Shown here: in pieces, positions 19,889 through 28,661 of the stretch | How the letters are laid out: each line of letters opens with the position of its first letter | Position numbering within the stretch: the stretch's first letter is position 1 | Origin: Rhizobium sp. 18055 | Lineage (GTDB): Bacteria > Pseudomonadota > Alphaproteobacteria > Rhizobiales > Rhizobiaceae | Length of the DNA stretch: 64,000 bases | Assembly (NCBI RefSeq): GCF_902706285.1 | Contig: NZ_CACSKD010000001.1 | Coordinates: 310,001-374,000, forward strand | Reading direction: 5' to 3' | Program-made: the position numbers and the translations under genes | Notes under the pieces: generated by a model | What the model saw: the letters and a program-made list of their open reading frames with translations, nothing else | What the model was told of the DNA's origin: nothing | Database searches by the model: none

Positions 19889-20111
19889 CCGACTGCTCCA
19901 ATGCTACAGTCAGAACCCAAAAATCCGATACGAACAGTTGGCTGGCACGAACTGCCGGGATTGGCGCCCGCTTTGAAAAGCAGGCCCCATTCCGTCAGTG
20001 CTAGTGCCAAAACAGAAGCGTTTGCTCCCATCTTCTCCTCCCAGTGGCACGTCAAGACCGGTGTACTGACGTTAATTTATACGATGACGATGTCAACATA
20101 TCTTTGATATG

Positions 20112-20129
20112 TATCAAATATCCTGATTT
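20112..20129 (-). promoter_or_regulatory. Candidate operator 1 (arabinoside regulon)
   Basis: TATCAAATATCCTGATTT, identical at 16 of 18 positions to the sequence upstream of the ArsR-like regulator (22723-22740). It lies about 225 bp upstream of the ATPase start and directly after the arabinofuranosidase stop, in an AT-rich stretch able to carry a promoter. Confidence 0.55.
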
Positions 20130-20135
20130 ACAATA

Positions 20136-21647
20136 TCAGGCCTGCAGCCGGATCATCCGGTAGGACAAGGGTGCGATCTTGGCGCTGAGTTTGCCCTCCG
20201 CAAACGCAGTACCGCTGACTTTCACGGGCACGACATTGTCTGGTTTTTCCGCAGTGTTGGTGATGCTGAGATCGGCATGCGAAATCACCTGGTCGTCGAT
20301 AATCTCAAGCGCACCGAACTCCAGCAGGCTGACATCGAGATCGAGCGTCTCCTTGCCATGGCGGTTGACGATGAAGAAGGTCACCGCCTTGGCATCCTTG
20401 TCGTGGACGGCGGAGACATCGAGATACGGCACACTACCGAGGTCCGCGACCTCATAGGTTGGGCTATCAACCATCAGCTTCAGCGCCGTGCCGCGGCCAA
20501 AGACCGAGGCGAAGTAGTAGGGATAGAAGATCGTCTGGCGCCAGGCAGCACCGCCAGGTGTCGTCATGATCGGCGCGATGACATTGACGAGCTGCGCCAG
20601 GCAAGCGATCTTCACCACATCGGCGCGGTTGATGAAGGTGTTGAGGATGCAGCCGACCTGCAGCACGTCCTCGAAATTATAGTCGTCCTCCAGCAGCGCC
20701 GGCGCATGCGGCCAGCCATTGGCGCCGGCGAGCGTTGCCTTGTCGCGCTCCTTGGAGTGATACCAGACGTTCCACTCGTCGAAGGAGATGTAGACGTCCT
20801 TGGTCGAACGCTTCTTCGCCTTGATATAGTCGATAACGCCGGCCACTGTGCCGATGTAATTGTCGAGCTCGACGCTGCGGGCGAGGTAATCCGCCGTGTT
20901 CTTGGCGCGATTTTCGAAATACATATGCAGCGAGATGAAATCGACCTCGTTGTAGGTGTGATCGAGAACGGTCGCTTCCCATTCGGGATAGGTCGGCATA
21001 TGCGCGTTGGACGAGCCGCAGACGACCAGTTCCAGAGAACTGTCGAAGGCGCGCATTGCCTTGGCTGTCTCGTGCGCCAGACGGCCATACTCGTCGGCCG
21101 TCTTGTGACCGATCTGCCAGGGGCCATCCATCTCGTTGCCGAGGCACCAGAGCTTGACATCCCAGGGTTCGGAACGGCCGTTGGCGATGCGCTTGTCGCT
21201 CCACTCGCTGCCGCCGGGATGATTGACGTATTCGAGGAAGTTGCGGGCTTCGTCGAGACCGCGCGAGCCGAGGTTGACGGCCAGCATCATCTCGGTGTTG
21301 GCGGAAACACACCAGTCGGCGAACTCATGCATGCCAACCTGGTTGCTTTCGGATGTATGCCAGGCGAGATCGAGGCGAGTCGGGCGGCTCTCCTTCGGGC
21401 CGATGCCGTCTTCCCAGTTATAGGCAGAAACGAAGTTGCCGCCGGGATAGCGCACGATCGGAACGTTGAGCTCCTTGACGAGGTCGATGACATCCTGGCG
21501 CATGCCGTTTTCGTCGGCGGTCGCATGATCCGGCTCGTAGATGCCGGTGTAGACCGCGCGGCCAAGATGCTCGATGAAGGAGCCGTAGAGCCGCGGGTCG
21601 ATGTCGGAAATGGTGTATTTGCTGTGCGCGGTAATCGCAGCCTTCAT
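20136..21647 (-). CDS. Alpha-L-arabinofuranosidase, GH51
   Basis: 503-residue cytoplasmic exo-glycosidase releasing L-arabinose from arabinosides; there is no signal peptide, so it acts after uptake. ATG 21647 has a GGAGG site. GH51 landmarks are YGSFIEHLGRAVYTGIYEP near the N-terminus, RYPGGNFVSAYNWEDGIGP, the acid/base region WCLGNEMDGPWQIG with Glu after Asn, and the nucleophile region YISFDEWNVWYH with Glu. The C-terminal part is the beta-sandwich. It is transcribed toward the ABC operon. The candidate operator at 21662-21679 lies only 15 bases before the start codon. Confidence 0.95.
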   Translation of the reverse strand: MKAAITAHSKYTISDIDPRLYGSFIEHLGRAVYTGIYEPDHATADENGMRQDVIDLVKELNVPIVRYPGGNFVSAYNWEDGIGPKESRPTRLDLAWHTSESNQVGMHEFADWCVSANTEMMLAVNLGSRGLDEARNFLEYVNHPGGSEWSDKRIANGRSEPWDVKLWCLGNEMDGPWQIGHKTADEYGRLAHETAKAMRAFDSSLELVVCGSSNAHMPTYPEWEATVLDHTYNEVDFISLHMYFENRAKNTADYLARSVELDNYIGTVAGVIDYIKAKKRSTKDVYISFDEWNVWYHSKERDKATLAGANGWPHAPALLEDDYNFEDVLQVGCILNTFINRADVVKIACLAQLVNVIAPIMTTPGGAAWRQTIFYPYYFASVFGRGTALKLMVDSPTYEVADLGSVPYLDVSAVHDKDAKAVTFFIVNRHGKETLDLDVSLLEFGALEIIDDQVISHADLSITNTAEKPDNVVPVKVSGTAFAEGKLSAKIAPLSYRMIRLQA

Positions 21648-21661
21648 GATATCCTCCACTA

Positions 21662-21679
21662 TATCATTATTTGTGATTT
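21662..21679 (-). promoter_or_regulatory. Candidate operator 2 (arabinoside regulon)
   Basis: TATCATTATTTGTGATTT matches the regulator-upstream site at 13 of 18 positions. It overlaps a perfect palindrome TTGTGAT-N4-ATCACAA at 21671-21688. It lies immediately upstream of the arabinofuranosidase ribosome-binding site, a position suited to repression. Confidence 0.45.
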
Positions 21680-21753
21680 ATATCACAATTTGAGATGAAT
21701 AAAGCGGAAGCTCCCGGCTAGGTCAAGCGTAAAATTCAGAAAATCGGATACGG

Positions 21754-22680
21754 TCAGCGAGTCTTCAGGCGCAGCAGGATATCCTGATCGTAATTGCCGA
21801 AGCCGCGACCGAAAATGTTGATGCCACCGGGGTGCTTGGCATCATCGCGGACACCGATCCGCAGACGAATCGAGTGGTGCTCATCGAGTTTCAACTCGGC
21901 CAGCGTGACATTGGAAATGCGTAGTCCATCGACGAAGGCGCCATCATCGTTGATGCGGAAATTCTTCAGCTTGCCGTATTGCGAACCCTTGAGTTTCCAC
22001 CAATCCGGGGTGAAAACGCCGCGTTTGTCGCCGAAATCGCCAGGAGACGTCCATGTTCCGATATCGGTTCCGTTGACTGTCAGCGTGATGTCGGAAGGCC
22101 AGTCGGCGCTGGTGCCAGGCACTTCCGAGCTCAACTCCATGACGAATTCGATCTCGCGGATGCTGGTATTGGTCAGTCGCGCATTGTTGGGGAACTGGTA
22201 CTCGACATGGCCGCGGGTGAACCAGATCAGCGCCGTTTTCATCCGGTCCGGGTCGAGAAAGGTGCTGGGAACATCGAGCAAACCGATGATGCCATCGACC
22301 GAACAGAGCCCGCAGGGCGCCGTCACCTCGAAGCTGGTATAGAGCCCGAGCGGCATCGCCACCTCGATCGCATCCGGTTCGGTTTCCTTGATCTCGTTCT
22401 TGAAGACCACCAGGATCTCGTCATAGACGCTGTGGCAGACCTTCTGGTTTCCCTTGCGGGCCTTCTGTGTCTCGGTGCGGATCAGTCCTGCCTCTTCCAG
22501 CATCTGCACGTTGGTGGAGACGCTCGACTGCGGAAGCGCAAGGATTTCAGCGATTTCGTTGACGTTCAGCGGTCCTTTTTCATGCAGCAACTTCAGCACG
22601 GAAACCCTTGCCGGCGATGCGAGCCCCTTGAGAACCGGCATGCCCTCTTCGGGATCGACGACAAGAAAATTGCGGCTCAT
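21754..22680 (-). CDS. ArsR-like winged-helix regulator with long beta-rich C-terminal domain
   Basis: 308 residues. Residues about 14-95 form an ArsR-like helix-turn-helix: LKGLASPARVSVLKLLHEKG, then NEIAEILALPQSSVSTNVQMLEEAGLI with the recognition helix. The remaining about 200 residues are unusual for ArsR proteins, which are normally near 100 residues. They start with a CGLC motif (residues about 142-145) and continue with beta-rich sequence containing many Trp and Gly residues (GTWTSPGDFGDKRGVF, GINIFGRGFGNYDQD). An inferred role is sensing an arabinose-derived ligand and repressing the adjacent glycosidase and ABC operon; similar operator-like sequences lie upstream of all three units. 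I do not know a named homologue. Confidence 0.8.
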   Translation of the reverse strand: MSRNFLVVDPEEGMPVLKGLASPARVSVLKLLHEKGPLNVNEIAEILALPQSSVSTNVQMLEEAGLIRTETQKARKGNQKVCHSVYDEILVVFKNEIKETEPDAIEVAMPLGLYTSFEVTAPCGLCSVDGIIGLLDVPSTFLDPDRMKTALIWFTRGHVEYQFPNNARLTNTSIREIEFVMELSSEVPGTSADWPSDITLTVNGTDIGTWTSPGDFGDKRGVFTPDWWKLKGSQYGKLKNFRINDDGAFVDGLRISNVTLAELKLDEHHSIRLRIGVRDDAKHPGGINIFGRGFGNYDQDILLRLKTR

Positions 22681-22722
22681 GGGATTCCGATCGGCAGGAC
22701 AGAGATGCGTGATCCTGTTCTA

Positions 22723-22740
22723 TATCAAATATTTTGATTT
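22723..22740 (-). promoter_or_regulatory. Candidate operator 3, upstream of the ArsR-like regulator
   Basis: TATCAAATATTTTGATTT, which contains the dyad ATCAAA-TAT-TTTGAT (22724-22738). It lies 43-60 bp upstream of the regulator start, consistent with autoregulation. It matches site 20112-20129 at 16 of 18 positions. Confidence 0.55.
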
Positions 22741-22907
22741 GTTCAATTGGCCATGTTTCAAACGCCCGGGTGACAGTGCATTACCCCGTTAACGAACTTG
22801 GCCGATTGCGCGCCTCGTCCAGTTGCGCGAAAGCCGATGCCGTCTATTTTAGCAGTACAGCGCTTCGCTCAGCCGAACCCGCTGAACGCAATGTGGAGCC
22901 TTCGATC

Positions 22908-23240
22908 TTGAAAGCCGTATTCCTCACCATCCTCGCCTGCTCTGCTGTCATTCTGCCGGCGATGGAATCCGCGCAAGCGGAAGGCTGGCAATCCAATGGC
23001 AGGGGAACGAGCACCTGGCACGTCTCGCCGTCGCAAGGCCAATGCAACGTCAGCATAGCGCGCAATCGCGCCAGGCGTGCCGGGTTCGATCGGGTCGATC
23101 TGGTCTACAGCGATGAGAATGTCCTGACGTTCAGAGGCCTAATGTCATCAGGCGACCGCGGCGAGATCAGCTTTGCCAACGTCCGCGGCTGCCCCGAAGT
23201 CGGCTTCGCTGATCCGCGGCAAGCACAGCCGACACGCTGA
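22908..23240 (+). CDS. Small secreted protein of unknown function
   Basis: About 110 residues from TTG 22908, which has a GGAG site nine bases upstream and gives a signal peptide (KAVFLTILACSAVILPAMESAQAEG). The same frame is open upstream to 22734 without a signal-like start. The mature part is about 85 residues with two cysteines (QCNV and GCPEVG), which could form a disulfide, and a basic patch (IARNRARRAGFDRVD). I do not recognise the family. It stands alone, divergent from the ArsR-like regulator, and is followed by a hairpin terminator. Confidence 0.6.
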   Translation: MKAVFLTILACSAVILPAMESAQAEGWQSNGRGTSTWHVSPSQGQCNVSIARNRARRAGFDRVDLVYSDENVLTFRGLMSSGDRGEISFANVRGCPEVGFADPRQAQPTR

Positions 23241-23278
23241 TCAGAGCCGGCCTGCGAAGCAGCCATTCTCTGACGGAA

Positions 23279-23305
23279 AAGTTCCGCGACAACGCCGCGG
23301 GACTT
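23279..23305 (+). terminator. Hairpin terminator after the small secreted protein
   Basis: AAGTTCCGCG / CGCGGGACTT pair with one G-U pair around a 7-base loop, followed by CTTG. It lies 38 bp after the stop of the 22908 gene and before the convergent agaL2 gene. Confidence 0.55.
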
Positions 23306-23334
23306 CTTGAGGCCCCTGACCGGGAGAGAGTTGG

Positions 23335-24705
23335 TCAGGCTGCCTGCACCTTGCGGCCCGTGCGCGCCCAGGCCGGCAACCAGTCGCCGTGGGCGGCAAG
23401 CAGATCGTCTACCATCGACCAGATCTGGTCGAGGTCGAGTTCCGCAGCCGTATGCGGGTCCATCATCGCGGCGTGGTAGATGTGCTCGCGATTTTCGGTC
23501 ATCAGCGCCTGAACCGTCAGCTCCTGCACATTGATGTTGGTGCGCATCAGCGCGGTGAGCTGTGGTGGCAGTTCGCCGATGAAGGTCGGCTGGATGCCTG
23601 ATGCATCCACCAGGCACGGCACTTCGGCAGCGCAATTGTACGGCAGCGAGGTGATGCAGCCATTGTTGCGGACGTTGCCGTAGATCACCGATGGTTCGCC
23701 GGTCCAGACCGAGTTGATGATCGAGGAGGCATATTCCTTCGACTGCTTGACCTCGATCTTCTCGGCCGAGCGATAGGCTTCCGCCTGCCCCTTCCAGCGC
23801 TCGATCTGTTCGATGCAGCGCTTCGGATATTCATCGAGCGGAATGCCGAACTTCTCGATCAGGTCCTCGCGGCCTTCCTTGATGAAGTAGGGCGTATACT
23901 CGGCAAAATGCTCCGAGCTTTCGGTAACGAAGTAGCCGAGACGGGTCAGCATCTCGTAGCGCACCTTGTTCGGGCAGCGCGGGTTCCAGGTCGGCTTCGG
24001 CGCCCGTCCTTCGCGGTAGCCGCGCACCAGATCCGGGTAGAGGTCCTTGTAGGACCCATCGGGCTGGCGATGCTCGAACTTCAGATAAAAGGCCATGTGG
24101 TTGATGCCGGCCGAGCGGTAGCGGATATCCTCGTACGGAATGTCCAGATCCTCGGCCAGTTCCATCGCGGTACCCTGCACCGAGTGGCAGAGACCGACCT
24201 GCTTGATGGTTGGATATTTCTCGGCAATCGACCAGGTGTTGATCGCCATCGGGTTGACGTATTGCAGCATGATCGCCTCGGGGCAGACAGCGAGCATGTC
24301 CTCGCAGATCTTCCACAGATGCGGCACGGTGCGCAGACCGCGCATGATGCCGCCGACGCCGAGCGTATCGGCGATCGTCTGGCGCAGGCCGTACTTCTTC
24401 GGAATCTCGAAGTCCGTAACCGTGCAAGGCTCATAACCGCCTATCTGGAAGGCGACGACCACGAAGTCGGCACCGGCGAGCGCCTTGCGCTGGTCCGAAT
24501 AGGTCTCGGCCTTTGCCTTGGCGCCCACCGTCGAGATCAGCTTGTTGACGACGATAGCGCTTTCTTCCAGGCGCTGCGGATTGATATCCATCAGCGCGAT
24601 GGTCGCGCCCGACAGCGCCGGGCGCTGCAGCACGTCGCCGATGATGTTTTTCATGAAGACGGTGGAGCCAGCTCCGATAAACGTGATCTTGGGATTTCTT
24701 GCCAT
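23335..24705 (-). CDS. agaL2: Alpha-galactosidase, GH4 (AgaL2-like)
   Basis: 456-residue NAD- and metal-dependent glycosidase of family GH4, cytoplasmic. ATG 24705 has a GGAGG site. The NAD-binding loop is ITFIGAGSTVFMKN; NPMAINTW, GLCHSVQG (metal-ligand Cys) and SAGINHMAF (metal-ligand His) follow in family order. It is the last gene of the alpha-galactoside operon, 22 bases after the ATPase gene. The name follows the Sinorhizobium meliloti agp locus, which has two GH4 enzymes around agpABCD; assignment of L1 versus L2 is by position. An alpha-glucosidase activity cannot be excluded from sequence alone. Confidence 0.85.
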   Translation of the reverse strand: MARNPKITFIGAGSTVFMKNIIGDVLQRPALSGATIALMDINPQRLEESAIVVNKLISTVGAKAKAETYSDQRKALAGADFVVVAFQIGGYEPCTVTDFEIPKKYGLRQTIADTLGVGGIMRGLRTVPHLWKICEDMLAVCPEAIMLQYVNPMAINTWSIAEKYPTIKQVGLCHSVQGTAMELAEDLDIPYEDIRYRSAGINHMAFYLKFEHRQPDGSYKDLYPDLVRGYREGRAPKPTWNPRCPNKVRYEMLTRLGYFVTESSEHFAEYTPYFIKEGREDLIEKFGIPLDEYPKRCIEQIERWKGQAEAYRSAEKIEVKQSKEYASSIINSVWTGEPSVIYGNVRNNGCITSLPYNCAAEVPCLVDASGIQPTFIGELPPQLTALMRTNINVQELTVQALMTENREHIYHAAMMDPHTAAELDLDQIWSMVDDLLAAHGDWLPAWARTGRKVQAA

Positions 24706-24726
24706 AATATCCTCCGGCATGGGCAA

Positions 24727-26394
24727 TCAGGCTACTTCGAAAGCGGCTTTGACGAGCCGTTCGGTGTAGGCGGTCTTGGGATTGGTGAGCACTTCGTTGA
24801 CGGGTCCCTCTTCCATGATCTTGCCATGCTGCATGACAATCACCCGGTGGCAGAGGGCACGCACGACCTTGAGATCGTGTGAGATGAAGAGATAGCTGAG
24901 GCCTCGTTCGTCCTGCAGCTTGTGCAGCAGTTCGATGATCTGCGCCTGGACCGAGAGGTCGAGCGCCGAGGTCGGTTCGTCGAGCAGGATGAATTCCGGC
25001 TCGAGCGCGATGGCACGGGCAATGGCGATGCGCTGGCGCTGGCCGCCCGAAAACTCGTGCGGGAAGCGCGACAGGATGTTGCCGGGCATGCCGGCTGCAG
25101 TCAGCGCCTCGCGGACACGGTCGAGCCGCTCGGCCTTGTTGGCGCCGAGCTTGTTGACGACAAGGCCCTCCTCGATGATCTGGCCGATCGTCATGCGCGG
25201 GTTGAGCGAGGAGAACGGGTCCTGGAAGACGATCTGCATGCGCGAGCGCAGCGGCCGCATCTCGGCGCGCGACTTGCCGTGGATCGGCTGCCGGTCGAAG
25301 TAGATTTCGCCATTGTCGGCGTCGTTCAGGCGCAGCAGCGCCTGGCCGAACGTCGTCTTGCCGGACCCGGATTCGCCAACGATACCCAGCGTCTCGTGCT
25401 TGCGCAGCGTCAGGCCGAGACTGTCGACGGCGACCAGCTCCTTGAGCTCCGGCTTGAAGAAGGTGCCGTGCCGCATCATGAACGAGACGCGGACGTTCTT
25501 GGCATCGAGGATGACTGCGGACCCCTCGGGCAAAGGGTTGGCCTGCCCGCTCGGTTCCGAGCTCAGCAGATGCTTGGTGTAGGCATGCTGCGGATTGGCG
25601 AACAGCTTTTCCGTGGTGTTGTGCTCGCGCATCTCGCCGTGCTGCATCACGTAGACATAGTCGGAAAACTGCCGCACGACGGTCAGGTCATGGGTGATCA
25701 GGATCACCGCCATCCGCATTTCCTTCTGCAGGTTGCGGATCAGGTTGAGGATCTGCGCCTGGACGGTGACGTCGAGTGCCGTCGTCGGCTCGTCGGCGAT
25801 CAGCACGTCGGGCTCGTTGGAGAGCGCCATGGCGATCATCACCCGCTGGCGCTGGCCGCCGGAGAGCTGGTGCGGATATTGCCGCAGGCGCGCTTCCGGA
25901 TCGGGGATCTGAACGTGCTTCAGCAGTTCCAGCGCACGCGCATAGGCCTGCCTCTTGCTCATCTTCTGATGTACCCGGATCGCCTCGACGATCTGGCTGC
26001 CGATCGTGTAGATCGGGTTGAGAGAGCTCATCGGCTCCTGGAAGATCATCGAGATCCGGTCGCCACGCAGCTTGCGTCGCTCGCGCTCGGAGTATTTCAG
26101 GATATTGGAACCGTCATATTCAACGGTGGACTTTGGAGCGATCACGGCGCGCTTCGACAGGAGCCCCATGACGGTTCTGGCGGTCACGGATTTCCCAGAT
26201 CCGGATTCGCCGACGATGGCGATGGTTTCACCGCGGTAGAGCTGGAAGGAAATATCCTTTACCGCCTCCACCGTGCCGTGCTCGACCTTGAAGTTGACGC
26301 CGATGTTGCGGGCATCGATGACGGGGCTTTCCGTGCGGCCTTCGTGATCGAGGCGGACGGGAGGGGCAAACGAGTTGACGAGTGCAAGAGCCAT
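24727..26394 (-). CDS. agpD: ABC transporter ATPase with two nucleotide-binding domains (OppD-OppF fusion type)
   Basis: 555 residues comprising two complete ABC cassettes. The first has GESGSGKSV, LSGGQRQR and VLIADEPTTALD; the second has GESGSGKTT, FSGGQRQR and FILLDEPTSALD. Each is followed by an oligopeptide-type C-terminal extension. It energises import by AgpB/AgpC. ATG 26394 (GAGGTG site) is preferred over upstream in-frame starts because the permease gene ends at 26405. Although the family is peptide/nickel-type, the flanking GH4 enzymes indicate alpha-galactosides such as melibiose or raffinose. Confidence 0.9.
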   Translation of the reverse strand: MALALVNSFAPPVRLDHEGRTESPVIDARNIGVNFKVEHGTVEAVKDISFQLYRGETIAIVGESGSGKSVTARTVMGLLSKRAVIAPKSTVEYDGSNILKYSERERRKLRGDRISMIFQEPMSSLNPIYTIGSQIVEAIRVHQKMSKRQAYARALELLKHVQIPDPEARLRQYPHQLSGGQRQRVMIAMALSNEPDVLIADEPTTALDVTVQAQILNLIRNLQKEMRMAVILITHDLTVVRQFSDYVYVMQHGEMREHNTTEKLFANPQHAYTKHLLSSEPSGQANPLPEGSAVILDAKNVRVSFMMRHGTFFKPELKELVAVDSLGLTLRKHETLGIVGESGSGKTTFGQALLRLNDADNGEIYFDRQPIHGKSRAEMRPLRSRMQIVFQDPFSSLNPRMTIGQIIEEGLVVNKLGANKAERLDRVREALTAAGMPGNILSRFPHEFSGGQRQRIAIARAIALEPEFILLDEPTSALDLSVQAQIIELLHKLQDERGLSYLFISHDLKVVRALCHRVIVMQHGKIMEEGPVNEVLTNPKTAYTERLVKAAFEVA

Positions 26395-26404
26395 GTTCTT
26401 CACC

Positions 26405-27538
26405 TCAATAAGGATCGACGGCATCGCGCAGACCGTCGCCCAGCGCATTGAACGCAAAGACTGTGATCAGGACGAAGCCGACGGGCGCCAGGATCCATGG
26501 ATAGGTGCCGATGACGGAATAGTTGGCCGTATCCTGCAGCATCAGACCCCAGGAGATCAGCGGCGGCTTCACGGCAAAGCCGAGGAAGCCGAGGAAGGAT
26601 TCGAGCAGCACGACGCTCGGAATGTGCAGCGTCACCGCAACGATGACGTGGCTCATCACGTTCGGGAAGATGTGCTGGAAGATGATGCGCCGATCGGTGG
26701 CGCCGACGGCCATCGCAGCGCGGACATAGTCGATGCGGGCGAGCGCCAGCGTCTTGCCGCGCACTTCGCGTGACATCTGCGCCCAGCCGAGCGCCGACAT
26801 GACGATGATCACGAAGCCGAGGAAGACATTGGTCGGCGCCGTCACCGGGATCAGAGAGGTCAGCGCCAGATAGAGTGGCAGCTGCGGGAAGGCCAGCACC
26901 ACTTCGACGAAGCGCTGCACCCAGGTATCGAACGAGCCACCGAAATAGCCGGAGACCATGCCGACCGTGGTACCGATGACGGTGACGATGAAGACGACAG
27001 TGAGGGCGATGGTCAGCGATATCCGTGAGCCGATGATGGCTCGGGACAGCACATCACGGCCGAACTTGTCGGTACCGAGGAAATGCACCGGCTGGCCATC
27101 AACCGAGCCGAAGAAGTGGCGGCTGGCCGGAATGAGACCGAAGAGCTTGTATTCGGCACCCTTGACGAAGAAGCCGAGATTGCGCGGATTGTCGTAGTCA
27201 GGGCCGACGATCGGCTGGAAAGTGACGGGATCGAGTTCCTCGGATTCGCCAAGCGCATAGACACGCGGCGGGAAGGTGAGGCTACCCTCCTTGTCGTGGA
27301 AGCTGATCATCTGCGGCGGCGCGAAGCCGACATCGGTCGCCTTCGGGTCCATCGGTGCGAAGAAATCCGCAAAGATCGACATCAGGATCAGCACGCAGAC
27401 GAGGATGAGACCGATCATGCCTGTCCAGGAGCGCCGCAGACGGCGCCAGACCAGCGACAGATAGCTTTCATTGCCGCCGGGCAGGTTCTTGACGGTTTCC
27501 TCGTGCGGGGGCGGAGGCGCGGAATCGAAGGCGAGCAT
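26405..27538 (-). CDS. agpC: ABC transporter permease, OppC/DppC type
   Basis: 377-residue permease. An N-terminal cytoplasmic segment precedes helix 1 (GMIGLILVCVLILMSIFADFF). A long periplasmic insert of about 100 residues sits between helices 1 and 2, as is usual for OppC proteins, and contains VHFLGTDKFGRDVLSR. The coupling loop is YVRAAMAVGATDRRIIFQHI. ATG 27538 lies two bases after the agpB stop with a GGAGGAG site. Confidence 0.9.
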   Translation of the reverse strand: MLAFDSAPPPPHEETVKNLPGGNESYLSLVWRRLRRSWTGMIGLILVCVLILMSIFADFFAPMDPKATDVGFAPPQMISFHDKEGSLTFPPRVYALGESEELDPVTFQPIVGPDYDNPRNLGFFVKGAEYKLFGLIPASRHFFGSVDGQPVHFLGTDKFGRDVLSRAIIGSRISLTIALTVVFIVTVIGTTVGMVSGYFGGSFDTWVQRFVEVVLAFPQLPLYLALTSLIPVTAPTNVFLGFVIIVMSALGWAQMSREVRGKTLALARIDYVRAAMAVGATDRRIIFQHIFPNVMSHVIVAVTLHIPSVVLLESFLGFLGFAVKPPLISWGLMLQDTANYSVIGTYPWILAPVGFVLITVFAFNALGDGLRDAVDPY

Positions 27539-27539
27539 A

Positions 27540-28547
27540 TCAGGCTCCTCCGTACTGGCGGACACGCGGGTCCAGCATGGCTAGAAGCAGGTCGGCGATG
27601 ATGTTGCCGACAATCAGCGTGGCGGAGAGCACCATCATGAAGGTGGCCGTGACATAGACGTCACCGACCGCCATGGAACCGACGATGGCTGGACCGACCG
27701 TGGGCAGCGAGAAGATGATCGCCGTCTCGATTTCGCCCGTCAGCATGTAGGGAAGCACGACGCCCTGGTACATGACGAGTGGATGCAGCGCATTCGGCAC
27801 CGCATGGCGCATAACGACGGCACTCCCCGACAAACCCTTGGCCTTCGCCGTTTCGACATATTGCGCATTCAGCGTATCGAGCAGATTGCCGCGCATGACG
27901 CGCATGTTGTAGGCGAGGCCGCCGAAGGTGGCGATGGCGACAACAGGCCAGACGTGGTGGACGAGGTCGGCGAACTTGCCCCAGGACCATGGCGCTCCGC
28001 CATATTGCGGCGAGAAGAAGCTGCCGATCTCCGAGACGTTGAAATGGAACACCATCAGGTAGACGATGATCAGCGCCATCAGGAAGCGCGGCACCGTCAT
28101 GCCGAGGAAAGAGATGCCGGAGAGCAGGCTGTCGATCCAGGAATACTGGCGTGTGGCCGCCCAGATACCGAAGCCGATGCCGAGCACCGATGCGAAGATG
28201 TGGCAGACCAGCGCCAGGAGCAGCGTGCGCGGCAGGCGCTCGCCGACAACATCGGCCACGGGCTTGTTGTAGTACATGCTGTAGCCGAAATCGCCCTGGG
28301 TCACGATGCCCTTGATCCAGGCAAAGTACTGGATGACCATCGGCTGATCGAGACCGTGGGCGACGCGGTAGGCCTGCGCCTGCTCTTCGGCCTGGGCAAA
28401 GGACGCGCCGCTCTGGTTGATCAGCTGGGAACGGATATAATCGGCATAGTCGCCGGGCGGTGCCTGGATGATCGCGAAGGTCACGATACTGAGGATGATC
28501 AGCACCGGGATCGCGGAGGCTATGCGCACGAGCAGAAATCGGAACAT
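27540..28547 (-). CDS. agpB: ABC transporter permease, OppB/DppB type
   Basis: 335 residues. It opens with the typical OppB helix (RFLLVRIASAIPVLIILSIVTFAII) followed by PPGDYADYI. The coupling loop is YVETAKAKGLSGSAVVMRHAVPNAL. It partners AgpC. The gene is separated from agpA by a strong hairpin (28613-28637), a common way to keep binding-protein mRNA more abundant than permease mRNA. Confidence 0.9.
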   Translation of the reverse strand: MFRFLLVRIASAIPVLIILSIVTFAIIQAPPGDYADYIRSQLINQSGASFAQAEEQAQAYRVAHGLDQPMVIQYFAWIKGIVTQGDFGYSMYYNKPVADVVGERLPRTLLLALVCHIFASVLGIGFGIWAATRQYSWIDSLLSGISFLGMTVPRFLMALIIVYLMVFHFNVSEIGSFFSPQYGGAPWSWGKFADLVHHVWPVVAIATFGGLAYNMRVMRGNLLDTLNAQYVETAKAKGLSGSAVVMRHAVPNALHPLVMYQGVVLPYMLTGEIETAIIFSLPTVGPAIVGSMAVGDVYVTATFMMVLSATLIVGNIIADLLLAMLDPRVRQYGGA

Positions 28548-28612
28548 CGGAGGGTTCGCCTCTCCTTGCGGCCTGTCGCGCCATATCGGTGCGCCCGGCT
28601 TGTTGATCTTCG

Positions 28613-28637
28613 CCGGCCGCGCATCACGCGCGGCCGG
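28613..28637 (-). terminator. Intercistronic hairpin between agpA and agpB
   Basis: Perfect 9-bp GC stem CCGGCCGCG / CGCGGCCGG with a 7-base loop, just after the agpA stop and inside the operon. On the transcribed (-) strand no T-tract follows, so it is more likely an mRNA-stabilising or partial attenuating element than a full terminator. Confidence 0.6.
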
Positions 28638-28661
28638 TCATGTTTTTTGGGAGGGGAACGC

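Noticed and set aside
18722..20107. 461-codon open frame on the + strand
   Set aside because: Antisense to the ABC ATPase gene, which has all Walker and signature motifs.
20104..20117. TTGAT-ATGT-ATCAA, a perfect match to the FNR/FixK consensus
   Set aside because: It overlaps the 18-bp repeat shared with the ArsR-like regulator promoter, and the genes are sugar-uptake genes with no link to oxygen. It may be coincidence; footprinting with an FNR-type protein would decide.
21671..21688. TTGTGAT-N4-ATCACAA, resembling a CRP site (TGTGA-N6-TCACA)
   Set aside because: A CRP site this close to the start codon would not activate. I treat it as part of the local operator, but a CRP-like factor cannot be excluded.
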